A stretch of 64,000 bases of DNA from Sphingomonas sp. ERG5 (GTDB taxonomy: Bacteria; Pseudomonadota; Alphaproteobacteria; Sphingomonadales; Sphingomonadaceae): the NCBI RefSeq assembly GCF_000803065.1, contig NZ_JSXI01000016.1, positions 1-64,000 on the forward strand. Direction: 5' to 3'. Every line of letters starts with the position of its first letter. The first letter of the stretch is position 1. The position numbers were made by a program, and so were the translations under genes. Below are positions 9,336 to 17,803 of this stretch, piece after piece. The notes beneath the pieces are model-generated. The model saw only the letters and a list, made by a program, of their open reading frames with translations. It had not been told where the DNA came from and searched no databases.

Positions 9336-10964
9336 ATGATGCGCCGTTCCCTGCCTTTGATCGCGCTTGTCGCGCTTGCCGTCACGGTCTTTGCGGCGTG
9401 GATGCATCCCGGCGTGCTCGATCCGGCCAATGTCGGTTGGCTGATCGACGGGCACGACCGTGGGCAAAGCGCGATCGGGCTCGCCGCCTATCTGCGCGCC
9501 GGCGGCCCCTGGCCCTTGCTGCATCAGCCGCTGCTGGGCGCGCCGGAGGGGATGACGCTGTTGTTCACCGACAGCATCCCGCTGCTCGGCATCCTGCTTG
9601 GTCCGGTCGCGCGCTGGTTGCCGCCGGGGCTGCAATTTCTCGGCCTGTGGTATCTCGCCTGCATGCTGTTGCAGGTCGGGTTCGCCTGGGCGATCGTCCG
9701 GCCGCGCGCGCGCGACGGGCTCAGCGCGTGGCTGTGCGCCGCGTTGCTCGCGCTGATGCCGGTGCTGATCAATCGCTACGGCCATGCCAGCCTGTGCGCG
9801 CAATGGCTGATCCTGTGGGCGCTATGGCTGCACCTCGATCCGGTGCGGTCGCGGTCGCACTTGTGGTGGGCGGCCGTGCTCGCGACGGCGGCGCTGGTGC
9901 ATTCCTATCTGCTGCTGATCGTCGCCGCGATCTGGGCCAGCGCGATGCTGCGGGCGTTCTGGGTCGAGCCGCGGCGCTGGCGCACCCTGGCCGGCAGCGT
10001 CGGCGTGGCGGCGCTGGTGGTGGCGATCGTCGCGCTGCACGGCGTGCTGGGGCAGCACTTCGCCTCGACCGGCACCTATGGCGCGTTCCCGGTCGCGCTC
10101 GATGCGTGGTGGAACCCGGCCAACCCGTCCTACGCCGCTTTGTTGCCGTCATCGCCCGATGACGGGCATGGGTTCGAGGGGTTTCAATATCTCGGCGCGG
10201 GGCTGATCGCGCTGCTGCTGATCGGGCTGGGCTGGTCGGTGGCGGGCGCCGCGCGCGGCGTGACGCTGGCCGTGCCATGGGATGCGTTGCGGCGGCTGGC
10301 TTGGCTGGTGCCCGCGCTGCTGGTGCTGGCGGTCGTCGCGATCGGGCCGCAGCCCAAGATCTGGGGCGCGCCGCTGTGGACCGCGCATCTGTCCCCGGCG
10401 CTGATCGACGCGCTCGACCCGGTGCGCGCCGGCGGGCGGCTGTTCTGGCCCGCGACCTATACGCTGGTGATCGCGGTGCTGCTGGTCATCTGCAGCATGC
10501 CGCGTGCGGCGCTGATCCTCGCCGGGGCGCTGGCGCTGCAACTGGTCGACCTGATGCCGATGCTTGCCGCCGTCCGCGCGACCAGTGCGGTGGCGGACTC
10601 GTCCGGTACCTATCGCCGCACGCATGACCCGCGCTGGGATGCGCTGATCGCGCGCGCGGGCTCGATCGATTTCCAGCCGCCCAACCCCTTTGCCGATCTG
10701 GCGCTGATGGAGGAAGTGACATGGCGCGCCGTCCGCCTGTGCCGCCCGGTCCGCTTCACCTATGCCGCGCGCGAGACCGCCATGATGCGCGCGCGCCTCG
10801 ATGCCGAGGCGCTGGATTTCCAGGCCGGGCGGATCGACCCGACGCGGCTCTACGTGTTGCTCGACGGCACGGTGCCGGGCGCGCTGACGGCACGGGTGCG
10901 CCGTCTCGATGGTGTCGCGATCATTCCGCCGAGCGCCTCGGCACTCCCGCCGCGCTGCCGCTAG
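9336..10964 (+). CDS. Polytopic membrane protein, DUF6311-like (GT-C-like)
   Basis: 542 residues with about ten hydrophobic segments spread over residues 5-400 and a soluble C-terminal domain of about 130 residues. The N-terminal loop after the first helix (DPANVGWLIDGHDRGQSAIG) and the WPLLHQPLLGAPEG segment fit the DUF6311 group of GT-C-like membrane proteins; the assignment is from memory. The acidic Asp pair in the first loop is typical of polyprenyl-phosphate sugar transferases, so a glycosyltransferase role is a reasonable inference only. Its stop lies 3 bp from the end of the convergent ParB-like gene. Confidence 0.7.
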   Translation: MMRRSLPLIALVALAVTVFAAWMHPGVLDPANVGWLIDGHDRGQSAIGLAAYLRAGGPWPLLHQPLLGAPEGMTLLFTDSIPLLGILLGPVARWLPPGLQFLGLWYLACMLLQVGFAWAIVRPRARDGLSAWLCAALLALMPVLINRYGHASLCAQWLILWALWLHLDPVRSRSHLWWAAVLATAALVHSYLLLIVAAIWASAMLRAFWVEPRRWRTLAGSVGVAALVVAIVALHGVLGQHFASTGTYGAFPVALDAWWNPANPSYAALLPSSPDDGHGFEGFQYLGAGLIALLLIGLGWSVAGAARGVTLAVPWDALRRLAWLVPALLVLAVVAIGPQPKIWGAPLWTAHLSPALIDALDPVRAGGRLFWPATYTLVIAVLLVICSMPRAALILAGALALQLVDLMPMLAAVRATSAVADSSGTYRRTHDPRWDALIARAGSIDFQPPNPFADLALMEEVTWRAVRLCRPVRFTYAARETAMMRARLDAEALDFQAGRIDPTRLYVLLDGTVPGALTARVRRLDGVAIIPPSASALPPRCR

Positions 10965-10967
10965 CGG

Positions 10968-11585
10968 CTAGTCGCTGATCCCCGACCAGCCCGGCAGATG
11001 CGCCGTGTCACGACTGTTCGCAAAGGCCAGCGCATCCGACAACGCCTTGTCGAAATGGTCATCGACCCGCGCCGGCTTGATCCGCCGTCGGAGGAAGTCG
11101 GCCCAGAGAAATTCGGCATAGGGTGTATCGACCTTGGCGTAACCGCCCGCGCGCCGCAGCGCGCCAGCGAGCGAGCGATACGGATCGTCGGCCAGGCCCG
11201 CGACCTGTTTCGGAATGTCGTCATAGTCCTGGCGAACACCCTTTGCGTCGAACGGATGCAGCCAGTTGCGATTGTCCATGAAGGTGATGAAGGCGGGCCG
11301 GGCGAGCATGCTCAGATCGGCGATGACATGGACCAGGACATGCTTCACGCCTTCCCGGTGGAGGGCGAGCGCCAGATGGTGGTTGTCGATCAGATAGGCG
11401 CGATCCTTGGGCCCGATCACCACCGGCAGCATGTGGCGGCCGAGAAAGTCCGGCCCCTCGCGCTCCGCCCGATGGCGCCATTCCTGCTGCTTGCGTTCGA
11501 CTTCGCGTAGGCCGACCGTGATCTGCGTCGGGCGCAGGCTGGAAATCTCCCGGGGATGGAGGAGCGGCTCGGGGTCCTGGATCAT
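10968..11585 (-). CDS. ParB-like protein (ParBc_2 family)
   Basis: 205 residues. The segment VIGPKDRAYLIDNHHLALAL is the hallmark of the ParBc_2 group, a diverged relative of the ParB/sulfiredoxin fold; the D-N-H-H corresponds to the family's catalytic-like motif. No HTH domain is present, so this is not a chromosome-partition ParB. It starts within the stop codon of the SulP gene (ATGA), so the two are translationally coupled. What such proteins do is unknown; pairing with an anion transporter suggests a transport- or small-molecule-linked role (inference). Confidence 0.75.
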   Translation of the reverse strand: MIQDPEPLLHPREISSLRPTQITVGLREVERKQQEWRHRAEREGPDFLGRHMLPVVIGPKDRAYLIDNHHLALALHREGVKHVLVHVIADLSMLARPAFITFMDNRNWLHPFDAKGVRQDYDDIPKQVAGLADDPYRSLAGALRRAGGYAKVDTPYAEFLWADFLRRRIKPARVDDHFDKALSDALAFANSRDTAHLPGWSGISD

Positions 11586-13186
11586 TGGCTGGCTTCCTGT
11601 GACAGGCTGGCGACGGCATCGTCCACGCTATAGCTGGATCGCGCGGCAAGATCATGCGATCCGGCCGCCGTCAGCAAGTCGCGCACCCCGTCGCGCACGC
11701 GCGCAAGCAACAGGCGGGCGCCATTGATCCGCAGACGCGCGTCGAATTCGATCAGCGCATCGACCGCAGTGCTGTCAACGTCGAAGCTTTCCTCCAGGCT
11801 GACGATCACCGTGGTGATGGTGCGATCCGCGGCCTGATGGTCGGTGATCAGCGCCAGCACAGCTTCGGCATTGGCGAAGAATAAAGGCTCGGCCGGCCGC
11901 CAGATCGCCACGCCGGGGATGGCGCTGGCCTCGGGATGGCGGGCGAGGTCGACGAAATTATGCGAACTGCCCAGCCGCCCCAGCCTGACCAGTTGTGGCG
12001 AGGCCAGCCGGCGGACCAGCGCCGCGATCGACAATAATATGGCGAACAACATGCCGTTGAGCACGCCAAGAGCAAGCACGCCGATCGCTGCCCCGATCGC
12101 CACATATTGATCGCGCCCGAGACGCCATAGCCGGACGATTGGCTGCGGGTTGAGCGCGTGGGAAAGCGCCGCGATCACCACTGCCGCCAGCACCGGTTGC
12201 GGCAGATGTGCGATGAGCCGGACACCGGCCAGCATCAGGACGGCGAGCCCGATCGCGGCGATCGCGCCGGCTGCGCGCGTCTTGGTTCCCGCCGCTTCGC
12301 TGGCCGAGCCGGCGGAAAAGCCCGCGCCGACCGGCAGCCCCTGCACCAGCGCGGAGCCGAGATTGGCCATGCCGAGTGCGGCAAGCTCGCGGTTGGGCTC
12401 GATCCTGTCGCCGTGGCTCAGCGCCAGCGCGCGCATCGTACCCCAGCTCTCCGCGAGCAGGATCAGGACCAGCGGAATGACCAGCTCGGCCAGCCCCATG
12501 AGCATCGGATAGGGGATATGCGGCAGCGACGGCATGGCGATGCTCAGGTCGATCAGGCCGACGGTGGCGACATGATGGCCCGGCAAGTCGAACAGGATCG
12601 ACGCGGCAATGCCCGCCGCGAGCACGACGAACGCGGCCGGGATCATGGGCAGGCGGCGCAACGCCAACAGCAGGAGCAGGGCGGTGGCTCCGGTGGCGAT
12701 GCTGATCCAGTTCCACGCGCCCATTTCGGCGAGCAGGCCGGCGACCAGCCCAAAGACATTGCTCGCTTGGGGCGCGACGCCGAAGACCAGCGGCATCTGT
12801 TTGAGGATGATGGTGATGGCGAGGCCGAACGCGAAGCCGCGCAACACTGGCCGGGAGACGAATCCGGTCAGTCCGCCCAGACGGGCCGCCGATGCGGCGA
12901 GAAAGGTGATGCCGACAAGGGCGACCGTTATCGTTGCGAGCGCGATCTTCACGGCGGGATCGACGGTCAGCGTGCCGAGCGACGCAGCCAGGATCGCGGC
13001 CGAGGAAGAGGTCGGAGACACGATGGCGAAGCGGCTGCGGCCGACCGCCGAGTAAACCAGCGCGCCGACAATCGCAGCGAGGATGGCCTGTTGCGGGGCA
13101 AGGCCGGCGATACCGGCATAAGCGACCGCTTCGGGCAGCATCAGCCCGGCAACCGACAGTCCGGCGATGACGTCGGTTTTGCGCAC
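11582..13186 (-). CDS. SulP family anion transporter with STAS domain
   Basis: 534 residues. The N-terminal transporter domain has the SulP consensus (LPEAVAYAGIAGLAPQ; GRSRFAIVSPTSSSA) and about 10-12 hydrophobic segments up to about residue 390. A C-terminal STAS domain follows (about 420-525) with the conserved SLEESFDVDSTAVDAL stretch, whose DST aligns with the DSxG/DST motif of STAS loops. It should import sulfate, bicarbonate or another anion across the inner membrane; the substrate cannot be read from sequence. The start ATG (MRKTDVIAG) fits the family. It is coupled to the ParB-like gene downstream. Confidence 0.9.
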   Translation of the reverse strand: MRKTDVIAGLSVAGLMLPEAVAYAGIAGLAPQQAILAAIVGALVYSAVGRSRFAIVSPTSSSAAILAASLGTLTVDPAVKIALATITVALVGITFLAASAARLGGLTGFVSRPVLRGFAFGLAITIILKQMPLVFGVAPQASNVFGLVAGLLAEMGAWNWISIATGATALLLLLALRRLPMIPAAFVVLAAGIAASILFDLPGHHVATVGLIDLSIAMPSLPHIPYPMLMGLAELVIPLVLILLAESWGTMRALALSHGDRIEPNRELAALGMANLGSALVQGLPVGAGFSAGSASEAAGTKTRAAGAIAAIGLAVLMLAGVRLIAHLPQPVLAAVVIAALSHALNPQPIVRLWRLGRDQYVAIGAAIGVLALGVLNGMLFAILLSIAALVRRLASPQLVRLGRLGSSHNFVDLARHPEASAIPGVAIWRPAEPLFFANAEAVLALITDHQAADRTITTVIVSLEESFDVDSTAVDALIEFDARLRINGARLLLARVRDGVRDLLTAAGSHDLAARSSYSVDDAVASLSQEASQ

Positions 13187-13337
13187 CGGCCGCCGCTAAC
13201 GCGGCTCGCGCCGTTCAGGGGTGCCCGCAAGGGCCCTGAGCATGGCGCGCTTCATCGAGACTCTCCCTGATTGGCGCGCCAAATCTGCGCCGCTTTTGAT
13301 CGGAGAGCAACTGATGCAATCCGATTACCCCCACGGC

Positions 13338-13410
13338 CCTGTTGCTGACGGCGATTCAACCATGACACAGACTGGGGCATGTCATCCCTCGCCGGACCTG
13401 TACCGGTACG
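13338..13410 (+). repeat. Dispersed element with ATGACA-N12-TGTCAT dyad, copy 1
   Basis: This roughly 73-bp stretch matches 32205-32276 with few differences: shared CCTGTYGCTGRCGGCGATTC, then AACCATGACAC, then GGGCATGTCATC, then GCCGRAC. Its centre is the inverted repeat ATGACA (13362-13367) and TGTCAT (13380-13385) with a 12-nt spacer. It lies in the 280-bp gap between the divergent upstream end of the SulP gene and the end of the cupin gene. Apart from this element I see no supported gene in the gap, though a 47-codon frame from 13313 with GGAGAG before it cannot be excluded. Confidence 0.7.
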
Positions 13411-13466
13411 CTCTTTCCCATTGTCGGAAAAACAGGGCTGCCACGGTGCTGGCATAAAGCCTCACG

Positions 13467-13832
13467 CTAACCGAGCTGCTCTTCCAGGCTGCGGGTGCGC
13501 GAGGTGACTTCGTCTCCGGTATGCTTGGTCGATGCCGGCTCGATCAGCAGCACCCAGCATTCCTCGTCCGCGACCGGGTTATGCCGGACGCCGCTCGGCA
13601 CGGTCAGGAAGTCGCCTTGTGACAGCTCGACCGGGCCAGCCTCGAACTCGATGCGTAGCGAACCCTTGACGATATAGAACAGCTCGTCCTCGCCGTCATG
13701 CGCGTGCCAGACGAACTCGCCTTTCAGCTTGGCCACCTTGAGCAACTGGTCGTTCACGCGCCCGACCACTTTGGGTGACCAATAATCGGTCACGCGATCG
13801 AAGGCGGCGGTCAAAGTCGTGGGGGATAGCAT
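13467..13832 (-). CDS. Cupin-domain protein
   Basis: 121 residues from the ATG at 13832, preceded by GGAG at 8 nt; upstream in-frame ATGs lack a ribosome site and would add a non-cupin tail. Cupin motif 1 is visible as VWHAHDGEDELFYIVKGSLR (H-H-E pattern) and motif 2 as GDFLTVPSGVRHNP (H), so a metal-binding beta-barrel is expected. This small single-domain type is often annotated as a mannose-6-phosphate-isomerase-like cupin; substrate unknown. Confidence 0.85.
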   Translation of the reverse strand: MLSPTTLTAAFDRVTDYWSPKVVGRVNDQLLKVAKLKGEFVWHAHDGEDELFYIVKGSLRIEFEAGPVELSQGDFLTVPSGVRHNPVADEECWVLLIEPASTKHTGDEVTSRTRSLEEQLG

Positions 13833-14015
13833 CGTCTTTGCTCCGGGCTCGTCGTCAACAGCCATCATCGGGACATCGGGTTCAGGGCGCAAGCCGGAGC
13901 GACGGCGATAGCGCTTGTCACAGCGCTCATATCATGACCAAGGACAAGGCCATCATTGCGGTGGCCGGCGCTCGGCCAGAAACCGCAATCGCCTCCGACA
14001 TGATTGGACTTCCCC

Positions 14016-14144
14016 ATGGGACAGCTACGCACCGCCAACAAACGGCGTAATCGCGCGCTCGCACGCCCTCTCGCCAAGCCAGCCGTCGCGGCTGCGCCGG
14101 CAAAGGCAAAAACCGTCAAGACCGTAAAGAGCGCCACGACCTAA
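14016..14144 (+). CDS. Small basic protein of 42 residues
   Basis: The frame starts MGQLRTANKRRNRALARPLA and continues with an Ala/Lys/Thr-rich tail (AAPAKAKTVKTVKSATT) to a TAA that overlaps the TAG of the convergent MarR-GNAT gene. The composition (14 Lys/Arg, no acidic residue) suggests a nucleic-acid-binding peptide. I have the impression that similar short MGQLRxANKRRNR peptides occur in sphingomonads, but could not verify it. The ribosome site is weak (TTGGACTT). Confidence 0.5.
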   Translation: MGQLRTANKRRNRALARPLAKPAVAAAPAKAKTVKTVKSATT

Positions 14145-15094
14145 CCTTTGTACCGCATCGCCACGTCGCAGCGTTCGTAGCGTGCACCGAAATCGCGCAT
14201 GATCTCCGCATCATGGGTGAAACCGAGCTTTTCGTAGAGATGGATCGCGGCGGCGCATTTCGAGCTGGTCAGCAGATAGAGCGTCTCGATTTCCATCTGG
14301 CGGGCGCGGCGTAGTATCGCCTCGAGCAGATACTCGCCCGCCTTGCGGCCTCGGGCGGATTCGAGCACGCCCATCTTGGTGAGCTCGAACTGGTTTTCGC
14401 CGGTCTTCTGCAATGCACATGTGCCCACGATGCCGAGATCCCTTGCCTCGACGAACAGGATTACCCCGCCCGGATCGACGATCCGTGCGCGGGGATTTTC
14501 CAGCACATCGCGGTCGGTCTGCTCGATGCGGAACATCGACGCGATCCATTCGGCGTTGATGTCGTGGAAATCGCGCGCCAGTTCGTCGGAAAATTCGCGG
14601 ATCGTCAGCCCCGACACCGGTCCAGCCAGCACGCGTTGCTCGATCGAGTTACGCTCGAGCGCATCCTCGATCGCCGCGATCTGGTCGAGCAACGGGCCAT
14701 CCAGCCCCGCGCATAGTTCGACCACCGCCGCGTCGATATGCGGCCAGACCTCGCGCTTCGATCGCGCCATCGCGTCATGACCCGCCTCGGTCAGCGACAA
14801 TGACCGGCGCCGCTGGTCGCCCGGCGTGGCGACTGTCTCGATCAGGCCGAGTTCGACCAGTCTCGTGATGTTGCGCGTGATCGCCGGCTGGCTCAGCCCC
14901 AGTTTCTCGGCCAGCGCGCCGACGGTCAGTGTGCCGCGGTCGAGCGCAATGAGGATTGGATATTGGCTCGGCTGGATCGCCAGCCCGACGCGTTCGGCGA
15001 TGCTCGCGACATCAGCCTGCATCCGTTCCGCCAGCCGCTTCAGTCGGCTGCCAAGGAACAGATAGCCCATTTCCTTCATGATGTCGTTCGTCAT
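14141..15094 (-). CDS. MarR-type HTH regulator fused to GNAT acetyltransferase
   Basis: 317 residues. An N-terminal winged-helix MarR domain (about 10-145; LTVGALAEKLGLSQPAITRN recognition region, then DQRRRSLSLTEAG wing) is joined to a GNAT domain (about 165-317; ARGRKAGEYLLEAILRRARQ acetyl-CoA loop, and YLLTSSKCAAAIHLYEKLGF). Such fusions are a known architecture in proteobacteria; the regulator half may sense a small molecule that the other half acetylates (inference). The upstream DNA contains TGTTATATACCCTGTTATGC, a possible promoter/operator. A second, different fusion of this type is at 56.6 kb. Confidence 0.9.
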   Translation of the reverse strand: MTNDIMKEMGYLFLGSRLKRLAERMQADVASIAERVGLAIQPSQYPILIALDRGTLTVGALAEKLGLSQPAITRNITRLVELGLIETVATPGDQRRRSLSLTEAGHDAMARSKREVWPHIDAAVVELCAGLDGPLLDQIAAIEDALERNSIEQRVLAGPVSGLTIREFSDELARDFHDINAEWIASMFRIEQTDRDVLENPRARIVDPGGVILFVEARDLGIVGTCALQKTGENQFELTKMGVLESARGRKAGEYLLEAILRRARQMEIETLYLLTSSKCAAAIHLYEKLGFTHDAEIMRDFGARYERCDVAMRYKG

Positions 15095-15161
15095 GCCGTC
15101 GTCTCCATCGAGTCGATAGCATGTTATATACCCTGTTATGCAATTTCAATCCCAGCGCGGA

Positions 15162-16229
15162 TCAGGGCTTGTCTTTCATTGCCTCGATCAGCTTCCTGAC
15201 CTCCTGGCTGCGGCCGCGCGGCAGGATCAGCACGTCATTGCCGCTGGCGACGACGATCAGATCCTCCACGCCGACGATGGCGATGCGCACGCCATCGCTG
15301 CGCACCAGGCAATTGGTGGTATCGATCGCGACGACCTCGCCGCCGCCATGGCCGGCATGGGCATGGCCGTCGGCATCGGCGCTGAGCGTGTAAAGTGCGT
15401 CCCAGCTGCCAAGATCGCTCCAGCCCATTGCGACCGGTACCACCGCGACGCGCTGGGCCTTTTCCATCACCGCATAATCGATCGAGTCGGCGGGGGAGGC
15501 GGCAAAGGCGTCGGCGTCGGGGTAGACGCGGCTCCCGTCATGTCGTGCCTTGTCCATCGAGCGCTGCGCAGCAACCAGCATATCGGGCGCAAAGGAGGCC
15601 AGCGCGCCGAGATACATGTCGGCGCGGAACAGGAAGATGCCACCATTCCAGGCATGGTCGCCGGCCGCGAGCATCGCCTCGGCCTTGTCCAGCGGCGGTT
15701 TTTCGACGAAGCGCACGACCCTGTGCACACCCTCGGCGATTTTCTCGCCGACCTGGATCCAGCCATAGCCGGTTTCCGGCGCGTCGGGCTCGATTCCGAA
15801 CGTCACCAGCCAGCCTTCGGCGACCAAGGGCATCGCGGCATGGATCGCGGCGTGGAACGCATCGACATCGGCGATGACATGATCCGACGGCATGATCAGC
15901 AACGGCGTCGGCCCGCCGCCCGCCGCGATCGCGGCAAGGGCGATGGCCGGTGCGGTGTTGCGGCCCATCGGTTCGAGAATCACCGCCTGCGCGCCGGCCT
16001 CGACTGCATTGAGCTGTTCGTCGATCATGTCGGCGTGCCGCGCATTGGCGACCACGATCGGCGCCGCGAAGCGCTCGCCGGTCGCGCGCCGCGCGGTCAA
16101 TTGCAGCATCGTTTCCTCGGCGGTCAGCGCCAGCATCTGCTTGGGGCATTCGGGCCGCGACATCGGCCACAGCCGTGTACCCGATCCGCCCGAAAGGATT
16201 ACGGGGACGATCGGTCTGGAAAGCGGCAT
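15162..16229 (-). CDS. manC: Mannose-1-phosphate guanylyltransferase
   Basis: 355 residues from the ATG at 16229, which has a perfect AGGAGG ribosome site; the longer frame upstream is not supported. The nucleotidyltransferase loop VILSGGSGTRLWPMSR and KQMLAL are present, together with GRNTAPAIALAA, MPSDHVI, ETGYGWI, FVEKP and the YAVMEKA motif typical of ManC. It lacks the C-terminal phosphomannose isomerase domain of bifunctional enzymes. It makes GDP-mannose from GTP and mannose-1-phosphate in the cytosol. It is divergent from the polysaccharide sugar transferase, which fits supply of GDP-mannose for an exopolysaccharide. Confidence 0.93.
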   Translation of the reverse strand: MPLSRPIVPVILSGGSGTRLWPMSRPECPKQMLALTAEETMLQLTARRATGERFAAPIVVANARHADMIDEQLNAVEAGAQAVILEPMGRNTAPAIALAAIAAGGGPTPLLIMPSDHVIADVDAFHAAIHAAMPLVAEGWLVTFGIEPDAPETGYGWIQVGEKIAEGVHRVVRFVEKPPLDKAEAMLAAGDHAWNGGIFLFRADMYLGALASFAPDMLVAAQRSMDKARHDGSRVYPDADAFAASPADSIDYAVMEKAQRVAVVPVAMGWSDLGSWDALYTLSADADGHAHAGHGGGEVVAIDTTNCLVRSDGVRIAIVGVEDLIVVASGNDVLILPRGRSQEVRKLIEAMKDKP

Positions 16230-16350
16230 TCGAATCCTCCTGTGGCGCTCTTTCCTTAGGGCAGGCTGCGCACCTGACAAACTGTCCTCGATCAAGCGCG
16301 ATCCCGGCGTTCAACCTTTATTTGTCAATTTCTGCGACAGCGGATCGCAC

Positions 16351-16370
16351 GTGTCGGAAAAATTTACACG
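16351..16370 (+). promoter_or_regulatory. Candidate regulatory motif before the sugar transferase
   Basis: The motif GTGTCGGAAAAATTTACACG has outer GTGT/ACAC inverted ends and an A/T core and lies 23 bp before the sugar-transferase ATG, in the manC divergent region. It could be a site for PrsR or another regulator of the exopolysaccharide/PEP-CTERM genes; this is inference. I found no convincing -24/-12 sigma54 element with correct spacing nearby. Confidence 0.35.
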
Positions 16371-16392
16371 GACCGACTGGGACTCGACCGCA

Positions 16393-17781
16393 ATGATCAG
16401 GCTGTTCAAACATTATATACCACATGCCGTGCTGCTGCTTGGCCTGTTCGATGTCGTGTTGTTGCTGGCCGCGGCCGAGTTCGGCTGGATCTATCGGGCC
16501 AACCAGATCGAGATGCTGGTCGAGCCGATTCACACCCGCATCCCGCAATTATTGACCTTTGCCGGTTCGCTCGAACTCGCGATGATCGCGGTCGGCGTTT
16601 ATGGCGCGAGCTCACTGCAATCGCTGCGCTACGCCGCGGCGCGGCTGGTCGTCGCCATCTCGCTCGGCGTGATCTTCCTCAGCGTGATTTTCTTCATCAT
16701 GCCGGCGATCACCTTCTGGCGCTCAAATCTGCTTTATTCGATGGGCGCGGCGGTGGTCCTGCTGGTCGGCTTGCGCATTCTGCTCGGCAAGATGATCGGC
16801 GGGCAGGCGTTCAAGCGCCGAGTCGTGGTGCTCGGCGCCGGCGCCCGCGCCGCGCGGCTCAAGGCGCTCGCCGCGACGCCGGGGGCCGGCTTCGTCGTGG
16901 TCGGCTATGTCTCGATGAGCGAAGCCGCGCGCGTGATCCCCGAGGCGATCGCGCGCGATGCGATCTATAACCTCGCCGATCATGTCGTGCTGCTCAATGC
17001 CAGCGAAGTCGTGCTCGCGCTCGAGGAACGCCGCAACGCGTTGCCGTTGAAGGATCTGCTGCGGATCAAGACCACCGGCGTGCACGTCAATGAAATCTCG
17101 ACTTTCCTCGAACGCGAAACGGGCCGGGTCGACCTGCAAAGCGTCAATCCGAGCTGGCTGATCTTTTCCGATGGCTTTTCGTCGGGGCGGATGTTGTCGA
17201 GCGTGTTCAAGCGGCTGTTCGACATTGCTGCGAGCGCTCTGCTGCTCGCGCTGACCGCGCCGATCATCCTGCTTACCGCGATCGCGATCAAGCTGGAGAG
17301 CAAGGGGCCGGCTTTCTACCGCCAGCGCCGCGTGGGCCTGTACAGTGTCGGATTCGATTGCATCAAATTACGCTCGATGCGCCAGGATGCCGAGATCGGC
17401 GGGCAGGCGGTATGGGCGGAGAAGGACGATCCGCGCATCACGCGCATCGGCCGCTTCATTCGCAAGGTGCGGATCGACGAACTGCCGCAGACCTGGTCGG
17501 TGCTGAAGGGCGAGATGAGTTTCGTCGGCCCGCGCCCCGAACGACCGCAATTCGTCGACGATCTCGAACAGCAACTGCCCTATTATGCCGAGCGCCACAT
17601 GGTGAAGCCAGGCATTACCGGCTGGGCGCAGATCAATTATCCCTATGGAGCGTCGATTGAGGATTCGCGGCAGAAGCTCGAATATGACCTGTACTACGCC
17701 AAGAATTATTCGCCCTTCCTCGACATATTGATCCTGCTGCAGACGATCCGCGTCATATTGTGGCCGGAAGGCGCGCGATGA
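16393..17781 (+). CDS. Undecaprenyl-phosphate sugar transferase, EpsB_2/TIGR03013 type
   Basis: 462 residues from the ATG at 16393 (MIRLFKHYIPHAVLLLG); the frame extends upstream but without family features. Four to five N-terminal membrane helices (about 10-130), a nucleotide-binding-like middle (RRVVVLGAGARAARL), then the C-terminal Bac_transf domain (from about 272) with KRLFDIAASALLL, FYRQRRVG, KLRSMR, RIGRFIRKVRIDELPQ and FVGPRPERP. It should transfer the first sugar phosphate to undecaprenyl phosphate at the inner membrane. The N-terminus resembles the PEP-CTERM-associated TIGR03013 group, in agreement with prsK, prsR and prsT immediately downstream. Confidence 0.9.
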   Translation: MIRLFKHYIPHAVLLLGLFDVVLLLAAAEFGWIYRANQIEMLVEPIHTRIPQLLTFAGSLELAMIAVGVYGASSLQSLRYAAARLVVAISLGVIFLSVIFFIMPAITFWRSNLLYSMGAAVVLLVGLRILLGKMIGGQAFKRRVVVLGAGARAARLKALAATPGAGFVVVGYVSMSEAARVIPEAIARDAIYNLADHVVLLNASEVVLALEERRNALPLKDLLRIKTTGVHVNEISTFLERETGRVDLQSVNPSWLIFSDGFSSGRMLSSVFKRLFDIAASALLLALTAPIILLTAIAIKLESKGPAFYRQRRVGLYSVGFDCIKLRSMRQDAEIGGQAVWAEKDDPRITRIGRFIRKVRIDELPQTWSVLKGEMSFVGPRPERPQFVDDLEQQLPYYAERHMVKPGITGWAQINYPYGASIEDSRQKLEYDLYYAKNYSPFLDILILLQTIRVILWPEGAR

Positions 17782-17803
17782 ACGCTCCCGGGGTCATATA
17801 ACC

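Noticed and set aside
16230..16392. Sigma54 promoter for the sugar transferase operon
   Set aside because: The best match, TGGGACTCGACCGC, has GG-GC spacing one base short and overlaps the start codon.
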